From CALAGB01 sp963713965 (GTDB taxonomy: Bacteria; Chloroflexota; Chloroflexia; Thermomicrobiales; Thermomicrobiaceae): DNA of 64,000 nucleotides. Below the pieces are notes generated by a model. That model was not told the origin of the DNA and searched no databases. It saw only the letters and a program-made list of their open reading frames with translations. Position 1 is the stretch's first letter, and each line of letters starts with the position of its first letter. Location of the stretch: positions 682,001 through 746,000 of the forward strand of contig OY970217.1 of assembly GCA_963713965.1 (NCBI GenBank), read 5' to 3'. Made by a program: the position numbers and the translations under genes. This document shows positions 53,501 to 62,532 of this stretch, piece after piece.

Positions 53501-53688
53501 GCGGTCGGCACAAGCGAGGATGGTTCGTGAGGAGTTGGTGCACTGTTGCAGGTCGGTTTTGGACGGGAATTGTCTGAAAAGTGGACTCTAATAGGCAATG
53601 GGAACCGTCATGAAGCGGATCCGGAGTTCCATGGATCAGTAAGAACCTGTGACTCCGATGCGGCGTCGGCTCCAAGAAACGTCAAAAT

Positions 53689-53723
53689 GGCGGGTTCACT
53701 GGAGAACCCGCCAACCGTCTTTT
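53689..53723. terminator. Terminator after the M28 peptidase gene
   Basis: The perfect stem GGCGGGTTC/GAACCCGCC with loop ACTGGA lies about 30 bases after the leftward peptidase stop. It is flanked by TTTT on the minus-strand side and TTTTT on the plus-strand side, so it can act both ways. Confidence 0.75.
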
Positions 53724-53740
53724 TGTGTTGTACGAGACGC

Positions 53741-55498
53741 CTAGGAGGTTTTGATCAGCGCTTCGTCGATCGAAGCCTTCGCATCACGCAGCGCCTGGCG
53801 CACGCGGTTGCGCTCACGTTGCAGTTTGATGCGCAGCAGTTGCCGGTCACCACTCTCCTCGTCCATCTTGGCCAGTAGGCCTGCGGGCCGCAGCCCCGGC
53901 ACCGGCTGTGATCCCAGCGCCAGATCCTGCTCGAACGGACCGCGCTCGGTGTAGTTGACGGGAATTAACAATCGGCTGAGCCGCATGATGCAGGCGTTCA
54001 ACGCATCAGCCTGCGCGTCGTCGACCGGCCTCGTACATCTCTCGCGCAACGTATTCGCCGCGTCCAGCAGAGCGTCCGCCTCGGCCAACGCATCGCTCAG
54101 GTTGAAAGCGTCTCCAGCGACCGCGGCGATGTCGTTTAGCGCGCCACGGATTTCCTCGACTGCCTGTGTTTGGTCGAACGGCAGGATGGTGTCGGTGGCC
54201 AGACGATAGACCGTCGCCAGCAGGACACGCGCGTCTCTTGCCAGAAACTCGGGTTCGATCTTGTCCATCAGGTCGTCTTTAGTGTGCCACCACCACGCCG
54301 TGCCTCCACGACGCGGCCTGCCACCGCTGATCCCGGCCGACATGTCCGCTTGCGCGTCATCCGACGGCCCCTGCGAAGAGATTCCGCAATAGAAGGATGG
54401 AAGCCCAACGCCCCAGAAGGATTGATCTCCCAATCGACCGATGCGGCGATATTCGAGCTCCTGATCGGTCAACGCCTCGATGAGGTCCCGCGCCAAACCA
54501 TGTGACTCGGCCATCGTCGGCGCTTCCGACAGGACCGTGGCATTGATGGCTCCGGGGCCGTCAATGTTGACGTGGGCCACGCAGTGGTCGTGAAGATCGG
54601 TCCAGAATTCGTCGGCATACCAGGTCGAGGTTCCATATCTTGCATGGGAGTGCCCCGACCAGAAAGCCAGATGGACTCCGCGTTTGAGCAGGTCTCGGTG
54701 ATGGCTCAGAATGCGGCCGACCTCCATCATCGAAGCGTTGGCGCTGCCGTTATCCATCGCGCCGTAATGCCAGGAATCGACGTGCCCGCTGAACATCACA
54801 TACTGGTCGGACGGCTTGTCCGGCTGGATATAGGCCACCAATGTCGGCAACGGACGCCAGCCGGTATCAACTTCGGTCGCCATCTTGACCCGAACAGTAC
54901 CCGACTTGAGGTGTTCTTTGAGCTTGTCACCGGCAGCCGCATCGATCGAGACGTGCGGTAACGTCGGAAGCTTGCCGACCGTCTCGGGGGTGGGACTTCC
55001 CCAAACGGGAGAGATGATCATCTCGTGGACTTCTGGACCGCTGATGCTGATCACGCCAACAGCACCGTGTGATTCGGACGGAGCAACCTTGGGTGGACCT
55101 GCCAGGCCCTCGGTCAGCACGATCTTCCCGCGAGCGTCAATCGACGCATAATCTTCTTCTCGTCCCGCACCGGCATACACGAGCTCCGCCTCAACCCCGA
55201 CCGCGCCCGTGGTCGTCGAAAAGGAGTGCGTGATACACGGGAGTGAATCGCCCCCGACGATCTGCAACGACGCTGGTCCTGGGAGGCTAACAAGACAGAT
55301 CGGGTTGTAGCGCTCGTACTTGATGCCCCAGCTCTCAATAACCGATGCGATGTAGTCGAACGACTTGCGCTCCTCATCGCTTCCCGAGAGCCTGACCCAT
55401 TGCGCGATGTTCTCGTTGTACTCCATCAACTGGTCTGCTGAGACTTCGCCCAGGAGCTCGCGTAGTGCGTCACTCACTGTAGGACTTTGGCTGGACAT
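53741..55498 (-). CDS. M28-family metallopeptidase with PA-like insert
   Basis: The 585-residue protein has a two-zinc M28 catalytic domain: FSGHVDSWHYGAMDNGSANA carries the first metal histidine and bridging aspartate, HVNIDGPG a further ligand, and TAWWWHTKDDLMDK the last histidine. A protease-associated-like domain (ARGKIVLTEGLAGPP, AVGVISISG) is inserted at about residues 110-200. The usual EE catalytic pair is not obvious: the equivalent stretch reads FWSGHSHARYGTS. There is no signal peptide, so it is presumably cytoplasmic. The ATG at 55498 has AAGGA upstream. C-terminal helices (about 480-585) are an extension. Confidence 0.85.
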   Translation of the reverse strand: MSSQSPTVSDALRELLGEVSADQLMEYNENIAQWVRLSGSDEERKSFDYIASVIESWGIKYERYNPICLVSLPGPASLQIVGGDSLPCITHSFSTTTGAVGVEAELVYAGAGREEDYASIDARGKIVLTEGLAGPPKVAPSESHGAVGVISISGPEVHEMIISPVWGSPTPETVGKLPTLPHVSIDAAAGDKLKEHLKSGTVRVKMATEVDTGWRPLPTLVAYIQPDKPSDQYVMFSGHVDSWHYGAMDNGSANASMMEVGRILSHHRDLLKRGVHLAFWSGHSHARYGTSTWYADEFWTDLHDHCVAHVNIDGPGAINATVLSEAPTMAESHGLARDLIEALTDQELEYRRIGRLGDQSFWGVGLPSFYCGISSQGPSDDAQADMSAGISGGRPRRGGTAWWWHTKDDLMDKIEPEFLARDARVLLATVYRLATDTILPFDQTQAVEEIRGALNDIAAVAGDAFNLSDALAEADALLDAANTLRERCTRPVDDAQADALNACIMRLSRLLIPVNYTERGPFEQDLALGSQPVPGLRPAGLLAKMDEESGDRQLLRIKLQRERNRVRQALRDAKASIDEALIKTS

Positions 55499-55742
55499 GG
55501 TGCGGTCCTTCCTCGCCAAGGTTTCAGGCGATACGTTGTACTCCAATCGCTCCGTCGACTGTGGTCGGCCACGGTGCGACCAGGGTCTGATCCGATCTTC
55601 GCACGACGCCCCGAGCAGGATCAATCGAATCAAAGGCCCAAAACTTGCACATCATCCAGTCGACACTCACATAGTTCCGAGTTCTGCGGGTCGTGCCAGT
55701 CCGGATGGCAGAGGACGGTTCTTCTCGTCCGTGTCAGCCCTG

Positions 55743-55772
55743 TTGCCGAGCAGGCGTGATTTCATTGATAAT
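55743..55772 (+). promoter_or_regulatory. Predicted promoter of the sensor kinase gene
   Basis: TTGCCG (55743-55748), an 18-base spacer and GATAAT (55767-55772) lie 165 bases before the kinase start, in the 438-base divergent region 55499-55936. Nothing else was recognised in that region. Confidence 0.45.
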
Positions 55773-55936
55773 ATGGGGGAATCGCGGCACGCTCGGCCTT
55801 GAACTGCGACGGAGTCGTACCTTGATACGCGCGCACGGCGAGCCCGCACCAGGTTCAGGTGATGGCGAGGTTGGGCTAGCTTCGCGATTGCGCACAAAGC
55901 CAAGCCGTCGAAACATGTGGGTGAGGGAAGTCTGCG

Positions 55937-58900
55937 ATGAAGGGCCCTAAACCATTGGATTCGATCTGCTTGATCTACTCGCCTCAGCAGCGACAAAAAG
56001 ACATCGCTACTCTGCTGGCCCGGTTTCTTGCGGACCATTACTGCTGCCTGTGTGTGCTGTCGCACGATTGCGTGCCTGACTCTATCGAGGATGTCGCGGG
56101 GACAGACGGCGTGTTGGCTGAGGCGGCGCAGGGCGGCGCCCTCGCTTTCATGCACTTCGACGATTTCGTCAGCGATTCCAAATTCAACGCGGAATCATTC
56201 TGGAAAGAGGTTGCCCGACGTCGGGACACTGCTCTGGATCACGGATTCATTGGAATTTTGGTGACCGTCGACGTGTCCTCGATGACGCCGAATCTGTTGC
56301 GTGTTGAAGCGGACGTGAATACTCTCTCGACGATGGCTGATGGTGTGACGATCTGTTGTCTCTACGACCGAACGTCTATTGAAAAGGAAATTCTGGCTAG
56401 CGGACTACGCGATCACCCACGCTTGATGTTGAATTCCTCCCTCCATCCTAATCCGTTCTACGGGCAAGACCATGACGGCGCCGGCTCATTGGATGACCCA
56501 CTTGCGCTCCTTGCCAGGCTTGACGGCGGTCAACTCGCCGCGTTGAACGGCAAAGGAGAAGAATCCATCCGCGATCAACGGCCGCAGTCCATCGACGTTG
56601 AGCTCGCGCCGCTCTTCATCCAGAACGTTGCCGACTCGCTGGTTCGGGTGGATCGGGATGGGAACATTCTGGAGGTGAACTCGATCGCCGCAAGCATGTG
56701 GTCCAGTAGCACGGATGACATGTTGGGGAAAAACGTATGGGAACTGCATCCCGAAGCGGTCGGAAGTCATACCTATCAACAGGTGCAGCGCAGTTTGCGG
56801 GAGAACAAGTCCGCTCAATTTGAGACGTTTTCTTCGGTCATGGATCGCTGGATCGAAGTGTCGCTCATCCCAATTGACGATGGACTTTGGATCAGCGTAC
56901 GAGATATCAGCAAGCGCAAGCAAATCGAAGAAACGTTGAATCAGCGAGTCCGCCAGCAAGCCGCGGTGGCTGAGCTCGGCCGGCAGGCATTGGATTCTGT
57001 CGACCTACCTTCCTTCATGAATCGGCTGGTCGAAACAGTTGGGCAGACGCTGGACCTCGAGTTCGTTGAGCTGTGGGAGCTGCTTCGAGGCGGGAGCGAA
57101 TTCAAGCTGGTAGCCGGTGTCGGCTGGACGTTAGAGGAAGTCGGATCCCTGGTCATTCCGTCCAACTCGCAGTCGGAAGTGGGCTACGCTCTGGAAGTAG
57201 CCGGACCAGTCATTGTGCACGATTATGAGACCGAGAACCGGTTTCGAGATGTCGACCGTTTGAGCCATAAAGGAATCGTGAGCGGCATCAGCGTGCTGGT
57301 TTCAGGCGGCGATGAACCATACGGCGTACTGAGTGTTCACACGCGGGAACGGACGCAATTCACCCAGGACGACGTGAACTTCGTCCAATCCGTCGCCAAT
57401 ATCCTGGCCACAACGATTGATCATGAAAAAGCCGAAGAACTTCAACGCCACTACGCGGCGATCGTGACATCCTCTGATGACGCCATCATCGGGGAGACGC
57501 TTGACGGTCTCATTTCCGGTTGGAATCTCGCCGCGGAGCGCGTGTTCGGCTACACGGCCGATGAAGTCATGGGCCAGCCAGTCACGATGCTGTATCCCGA
57601 TCACCTGTATTACGAAATGCACGAACTTCTTGAGCAGATTTACCAGGGCAGGCGAGTCGAACAACATGAATCGATCAGACGCACCAAAGGCGGTCGTGTA
57701 ATCGACGTCTCCGTCTCACTCTCTCCGATTCGCGACCGCATGGGCCGCATCATCGGCGCGTCCAAGACCGCGCGGGACATCAGCGAGCGAAAGATAGCTG
57801 AGATCGAGCGAGCCGCGGTCGATCAGCGATTGCAACTGGCACTCGAAGCTGGACGCATGGGTACCTGGGACTGGAACCTCGGAACCGGCGAAGTCATCTG
57901 GTCGTCGAACATGGAGCGTATTCACGGGCTGGAATCGGGCACGTTCGGAGGCACGTTCGACGACTTCGAGCGAAGTCTGCATCCTGACGACCGAGAGCGT
58001 GTGATGTCCGCCATCAACGAGACGGTCGAAAGCGGCGAAGACTTCCACGTGGAATACCGGAATATTCGTCCCGATGGAGAAATCCAGTGGCTCGACGCTC
58101 GGGGCCGTGTAGTTCAGGGCGGCCGAGGACGCTCCCATCACATGACCGGAGTGTGCACGGACGTCACCCAGCAGGTGGAAAGCCGCCGACAGATCTCGCG
58201 CTTCGCCGCCGCAGCCATTGCTGAGCGGGATCGCCTGCAACAGATCATCGACATCATTCCCGAAGGCATCGCCATTACCGACGAAACGGGCCGTATTGTC
58301 GTCAGCAACCAGGCCGCGAGACATATCTGGGGACAACCCGTCCCCGCCGATGATTATCATGGCTATGGCGTGTTTGGAGTTGTCGACCCTGATGGAACGC
58401 CGTGGGAAACAGAACAGCTTCCAACGACCCGCTCACTTCTCTATGGCGAACGCACGGTCGGCAAGCAACTCATGCTCCGCAACGCGACCTCAGGCGAACT
58501 GATCCCGCTGCTCGTCAATAGCGCGCCGATTGTCGACGATCAGGGCAACATCACCGGTGCGGTAACGACGTTCCAGGACATCACCTCGTTCAAGGAGTTT
58601 GAACGCCAGAAGGACGAGTTCCTGCAGACTCTGTCTCACGATCTGAAAAACCCGCTCACCTCGGTGAAGGGCAACGCTCAGTTCCTACGCCGCAGGGCGC
58701 AAGTCGCCAATCCCGAACTGCTGCCAATCGTCGACCGCATCGAGAACTCCGCCGTCCAGGCAGTTGACCTCATCGACGAACTCCTCGATCTGACACGATT
58801 GCAGATGGGAAGACCGGTCGAGCTGGTGCGCAGCCGAACCGATCTCGTTCAGCTGGTGAAGCAGCTAGCCGACCAGCAAGCGGCCACGTCGCGATTCCAC

Positions 58901-59314
58901 CGTATTCGTGTGGAGGCTGAGGATGCACTCCTCGTCGGGCATTTCGATGAAATGCGTCTCTCCCGCGTCTTGTCGAACCTGATCAATAACGCGATCAAAT
59001 ACAGTCCCGACAACACCGAGATCCTGATTCGAGTCGAGCACACACATGGGGATCGAGCCTGGGCGCAGATCCACATCCAGGATCACGGCATCGGTATTCC
59101 CGCGGCGGATCTTCCGCGGTTGTTTGAGCGCTTCCGCCGAGGATCGAACGTCGAGGGCCAGATCCGCGGATCGGGACTCGGTCTGGCGAGCTCAAAGCAG
59201 ATCGTGGAACAGCACGGGGGGCACATTGAAGTCGAGAGCGTGGAGGGAGACGGATCGACATTCACAGTCCATCTCCCCCTCGATGACATGCCACCGGTCC
59301 GGCACACTTCCTAG
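55937..59314 (+). CDS. MEDS/PAS/GAF multi-sensor histidine kinase
   Basis: This 1125-residue soluble sensor kinase has an N-terminal MEDS (DcmR-like sensory) domain, about 8-190, ending in CLYDRTSIEKEIL and LHPNPFY. It continues with PAS (about 220-335), GAF (about 345-500), three PAS/PAC units (about 505-625, 630-745, 763-880), a HisKA dimerisation domain with the phospho-accepting histidine in TLSHDLKNPL near residue 900, and an ATPase domain with NLINNAIKYS, DHGIGIP and GSGLGLA. No membrane helix is present. MEDS domains were described in methanogen/methylotroph regulators and are thought to bind small hydrocarbon-like ligands. No response regulator is adjacent, so the partner is elsewhere. 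GAGGGAAG precedes the ATG. Confidence 0.9.
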   Translation: MKGPKPLDSICLIYSPQQRQKDIATLLARFLADHYCCLCVLSHDCVPDSIEDVAGTDGVLAEAAQGGALAFMHFDDFVSDSKFNAESFWKEVARRRDTALDHGFIGILVTVDVSSMTPNLLRVEADVNTLSTMADGVTICCLYDRTSIEKEILASGLRDHPRLMLNSSLHPNPFYGQDHDGAGSLDDPLALLARLDGGQLAALNGKGEESIRDQRPQSIDVELAPLFIQNVADSLVRVDRDGNILEVNSIAASMWSSSTDDMLGKNVWELHPEAVGSHTYQQVQRSLRENKSAQFETFSSVMDRWIEVSLIPIDDGLWISVRDISKRKQIEETLNQRVRQQAAVAELGRQALDSVDLPSFMNRLVETVGQTLDLEFVELWELLRGGSEFKLVAGVGWTLEEVGSLVIPSNSQSEVGYALEVAGPVIVHDYETENRFRDVDRLSHKGIVSGISVLVSGGDEPYGVLSVHTRERTQFTQDDVNFVQSVANILATTIDHEKAEELQRHYAAIVTSSDDAIIGETLDGLISGWNLAAERVFGYTADEVMGQPVTMLYPDHLYYEMHELLEQIYQGRRVEQHESIRRTKGGRVIDVSVSLSPIRDRMGRIIGASKTARDISERKIAEIERAAVDQRLQLALEAGRMGTWDWNLGTGEVIWSSNMERIHGLESGTFGGTFDDFERSLHPDDRERVMSAINETVESGEDFHVEYRNIRPDGEIQWLDARGRVVQGGRGRSHHMTGVCTDVTQQVESRRQISRFAAAAIAERDRLQQIIDIIPEGIAITDETGRIVVSNQAARHIWGQPVPADDYHGYGVFGVVDPDGTPWETEQLPTTRSLLYGERTVGKQLMLRNATSGELIPLLVNSAPIVDDQGNITGAVTTFQDITSFKEFERQKDEFLQTLSHDLKNPLTSVKGNAQFLRRRAQVANPELLPIVDRIENSAVQAVDLIDELLDLTRLQMGRPVELVRSRTDLVQLVKQLADQQAATSRFHRIRVEAEDALLVGHFDEMRLSRVLSNLINNAIKYSPDNTEILIRVEHTHGDRAWAQIHIQDHGIGIPAADLPRLFERFRRGSNVEGQIRGSGLGLASSKQIVEQHGGHIEVESVEGDGSTFTVHLPLDDMPPVRHTS

Positions 59315-59393
59315 CTCGGATTCGACTGCATCCTCTCCGACCTCGGTTATCCTGCAGCCGCGAGGACGGGAAGCACCATTCCATACCTATTGT

Positions 59394-60776
59394 TTACGAC
59401 TTCATCGACCCAATGAACGTCAGCATGGCCGCCCCAGTCTTGATCCCATTGATGAACCGATCCAGCTCCATGTTCTCATTCGGCGCGTGATTCGCCTCGT
59501 CTGGATTGGCGTACGGTACGCCGAACGCGGGCATTCCTAGCACCTTGGTGAAGACGTAGTTTGGCAAGCTCCCACCCGCAGACGGCTCCAGAATCGGTGG
59601 CTCACCCTGTACTGCTTCGAGCGCCCGACTGATAGGTGTGACGAATTTGGAGTCGAGTGGAGTCTTGGAGGGATCCATCGAACCCTGGCGGATAATCGTC
59701 ACACTCGGAGCATGCTGCCGAACATGCTTCTCGATCTTCGCGAAGACCTCTTCCGCGGTTTGCGACTCGACCAGCCGCACGTCACACTTGACGAAGGCCT
59801 CATGCGGGAGCACGGTCTTGGACCCGAGGCCACCGTAACCGCCGTGGAATCCGTTGATGGCGAACGTCGGCCAGGCCATCAACCGTTCGAAAAATCCGCG
59901 ATCGAGCGGCTGATCGAGCTCTTCCAAATTCAGTGAACGTTTGACTCCCTCAATGTCGACTTCCAGCTTCGCGAGCGCTTCACGCTCCAAGTCGGAGAGA
60001 GATTCCACGCTGTCATAGAATCCGTCGATGGTGACATGGCCCTGTTCGTTCTTCATCGACTGGAGCAGATGAACCAGCGTCCAGATCGGATTCGGAACCA
60101 CGCCGCCCCAATTGCCAGAGTGCAGATCACGATTCGCGCCGATCGCTCTCAGTTCAAAGCTCAACACGCCACGGTTGCCGAAGTTGACCACCGACCGACC
60201 GCTCTCCGACACGGGTCCGTCGCTTGTGATGACCAGGTCGGCCGACAATAGATCACGGTGCTGATCGACAAACACCGGCATCTGCGGGCTGCCGACCTCC
60301 TCTTCCCCTTCAAGCAATATCTTGACGTTACACGGCAGCGCTTTCTGAACAGTCAGGAGCGCCTCGATCCCAAGAATCTGTGCGAAGTGCTGGCCCTTGT
60401 TGTCCCCAACACCGCGCGCATAGAGGCGGCCATCCCGAATCGTTGGTTCGAACGGCGGAGAGACCCATTCCTCGAGAGGGTCGGGCGGTTGAACGTCGTA
60501 GTGTCCATAGAGCAAGACCGTCGGCGCGTCGTCGGACTTGTGCCGCTCGGCGAAGACCATCGGCCAGCCGGACGTTGGCATCACTCGCGCGTCCAGACCG
60601 ATCCCCTTCATCACGCCAGCGATGTAGTCCGCGACCTCGGCGATACCGACGCCGTGCGCGCTGATGCTGGGACGGCGGACGTAGTCGACCAGCCGCTCAA
60701 TGTACGTCTCGCGGTTTGAGTCGATGTACTCGAAGACCTGGTTCAGTGACGATTCAGACGCGTCGGAATTCTCCAT
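59394..60776 (-). CDS. M20-family dipeptidase
   Basis: This 460-residue cytosolic dizinc peptidase of the CNDP/PepV-like M20 group has the metal motif LLYGHYDVQPPDP, ARGVGDNKGQ with the bridging aspartate, LEGEEEVGSP with catalytic Glu, SDGP, and a late ANHAPNENM histidine. The inserted dimerisation domain includes RDLHSGNWGG. It likely cleaves dipeptides or N-acyl amino acids. I chose the ATG at 60776 because MENSDASESSLNQVFEYID starts the family-like part. Together with the M28 gene it brackets the sensor kinase. Confidence 0.92.
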   Translation of the reverse strand: MENSDASESSLNQVFEYIDSNRETYIERLVDYVRRPSISAHGVGIAEVADYIAGVMKGIGLDARVMPTSGWPMVFAERHKSDDAPTVLLYGHYDVQPPDPLEEWVSPPFEPTIRDGRLYARGVGDNKGQHFAQILGIEALLTVQKALPCNVKILLEGEEEVGSPQMPVFVDQHRDLLSADLVITSDGPVSESGRSVVNFGNRGVLSFELRAIGANRDLHSGNWGGVVPNPIWTLVHLLQSMKNEQGHVTIDGFYDSVESLSDLEREALAKLEVDIEGVKRSLNLEELDQPLDRGFFERLMAWPTFAINGFHGGYGGLGSKTVLPHEAFVKCDVRLVESQTAEEVFAKIEKHVRQHAPSVTIIRQGSMDPSKTPLDSKFVTPISRALEAVQGEPPILEPSAGGSLPNYVFTKVLGMPAFGVPYANPDEANHAPNENMELDRFINGIKTGAAMLTFIGSMKS

Positions 60777-60882
60777 GCTCAATAGCCTCTTCCCTGTGTC
60801 AACGTATTGGAATGCAACCGCACAGCGGCGGTGCACCAGCCAGTCTGAAAGTTGGACGGCAGCTTGTCAATTGAGTGAGTGA

Positions 60883-61731
60883 TCAAGACGAGGGGGCGCT
60901 GGACTCATCCTGATTCGTCGGCGTCCGAAGAACGGAGCGAATGACGGCGTCGTCGGCATAGATGACGGAATCGGACGGCGTGATGTCGTCTGCGTAATTG
61001 CCAACTCCAAAATGCGTGTTGTCGGCGATCGCGGTCCGCACCTGGTCAATGTCAAAGAGCAAGTCATTCCCCTGCCAGATCGTGATGCGACCAGTGTTAT
61101 CCGTAGCACGGCGAAAGAAGACCTTGACCTGGAACCAGGAACTGATTGGAAGATCAACGTGATGGAGCGGCGAATACGAGGTGTTCGTGAGCGCGTCCCA
61201 CAGATAGAAATACATGGTTCCATCCGGTCGGTTGCCGACGTTGAGGACCCAGGTGGGCACGTTGTCGGTGTTCGATTGGGACTTGAATTGCAGTACGTTC
61301 CACCACTCCGCGGGGCGGTAGACCTGTGGGAAGTTGAACCAGACACTGTAATACGCTTCCACCGGGTTGTCATGCCATCGGAGGATCCGCGCTGCCTGTG
61401 TCTCATTGGCGGCGCCAGAAATGCTCATCTTGAGCGAATATCGGCCGCTTCGGGCGACGTCCGTCGACGCCTCCACATTCCCGGTTCCGGTGTTGAAGAC
61501 GGCTTCGCCGAACTGTCCGTTGGCCCACTGGGAGACATCGCCCGTCTCGGTGTCGGCGGCCCACGTCACCGGACCACCGGGCGGTGGCGGGTTCGGAGGC
61601 GAGATGCGTGGGGAGACGTCGGCAGTCATCAACATGGCCATTACGAGCGACCCGGCGAGCAGGACAAAGAAGATCGGGACAACACGTCTTCCTCGTCGTT
61701 TTGAACCTAATTCACGGTAGTCGCCAGCCAT
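60883..61731 (-). CDS. Membrane-anchored polysaccharide-lyase-like (concanavalin-fold) protein
   Basis: The 282-residue protein has an N-terminal signal anchor (about 16-37, VVPIFFVLLAGSLVMAMLM), a proline-rich stalk (SPPNPPPPGGP) and a single beta-sandwich domain. DTETGDVSQWANGQ, SGRYSLKMSIS, EAYYSVWFNFP and WQGNDLLFDIDQVRT resemble the heparin-lyase/LamG-like jelly-roll found in secreted lyases and sugar-binding modules. Catalytic residues could not be identified, so it may only bind. GGGGAT precedes the ATG. It lies 106 bases upstream of the M20 gene on the same strand. Confidence 0.72.
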   Translation of the reverse strand: MAGDYRELGSKRRGRRVVPIFFVLLAGSLVMAMLMTADVSPRISPPNPPPPGGPVTWAADTETGDVSQWANGQFGEAVFNTGTGNVEASTDVARSGRYSLKMSISGAANETQAARILRWHDNPVEAYYSVWFNFPQVYRPAEWWNVLQFKSQSNTDNVPTWVLNVGNRPDGTMYFYLWDALTNTSYSPLHHVDLPISSWFQVKVFFRRATDNTGRITIWQGNDLLFDIDQVRTAIADNTHFGVGNYADDITPSDSVIYADDAVIRSVLRTPTNQDESSAPSS

Positions 61732-61880
61732 AGATATCCCCAGCTGACCGATTCAAGTTCCGGACACGCGCCGGTTGACCGCCACGGCGATAGCTCAGAT
61801 TCAAGATTGCGGCGGACGCGCCGGCCAGCCATGGGTCATTGGGGCCAAAAGACACCACTTGGACGATTTACACGGGCTCC

Positions 61881-62507
61881 TCAGCAGAGTGTCTTCGCCT
61901 GAACAATCTCTTGCAGCCGGACAAAATCCTCAGCCTGCCGCGCAAAGGGGCGATGAATCTGGGCGCGTGGGCTCGGGTGATAGAGGGGCACGAGCAGCCG
62001 ATCCGCCCACCGGATGGGCCGCCCAACGTCTTCACGCAGCGTTGCGGAGTGGGTCGAGAGCAGGTTCAGCGCCTGCAATGCGATCGCACCGAGGCTCACG
62101 ACGACCGCTGGGTCAACCAGCTCAATGGTACGTTCGAGATAGTGAACACAATTCAGCAGCTCCGTCCGCGACGGTGCGGCGTTGCGTCCTCGTGTGTCCA
62201 GTGGGTTGCAGAGGACGGCATTGGTCACGAAAACGTCCTCTCGATGCAATGATGCGATTCCAAGCAGGCGCTCGAAGTTGCGCCCGGATTGATCCCCGCA
62301 GAGAGGGACGCCGGTGCGCGTAGCGCCGAACCGCCCCGGTGCTTCCGCTACGAACATGATGCTGGCGGGAATCGGTCCGTTCCGGCCGCTCAGAACGGCG
62401 GGTCCGGCCATACGCGGACATGTCCGGCAAGCGCCTGAATCGGCGATGAGATCCACAAATTCGCTCTTGTGCGCACTGACCGGAAGGCTGCGGCGACCGC
62501 CCGTCAC
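61881..62507 (-). CDS. Uracil-DNA glycosylase superfamily protein (family 4/5-like)
   Basis: This 208-residue DNA-repair glycosylase removes uracil or a related base. CRTCPRM near residue 27 and further cysteines (in VLCNP and the C-terminal TLC) fit the iron-sulfur cluster of families 4/5. FVAEAPGRFGATRTG corresponds to the catalytic GEAPG-x-x-E motif, but with Ala-Glu-Ala and Gly-Ala replacing the usual acidic position, so activity details are uncertain. YHPSPRAQ carries the second active-site motif. The start lies 25 bases after the phosphorylase stop, suggesting one transcript. Confidence 0.82.
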   Translation of the reverse strand: MTGGRRSLPVSAHKSEFVDLIADSGACRTCPRMAGPAVLSGRNGPIPASIMFVAEAPGRFGATRTGVPLCGDQSGRNFERLLGIASLHREDVFVTNAVLCNPLDTRGRNAAPSRTELLNCVHYLERTIELVDPAVVVSLGAIALQALNLLSTHSATLREDVGRPIRWADRLLVPLYHPSPRAQIHRPFARQAEDFVRLQEIVQAKTLC

Positions 62508-62532
62508 AGCGTTTGGCGAAACGTGAGCGCCG

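Larger units (their letters stand above)
53274..53740. other. Intergenic region
   Basis: No gene was recognised. It holds two hairpins listed separately and an AT-rich stretch around 53430-53460 that may contain the EamA promoter. Confidence 0.45.

Noticed and set aside
53546..53878. 110-codon rightward frame
   Set aside because: It runs through the peptidase terminator and into the antisense of the peptidase gene.
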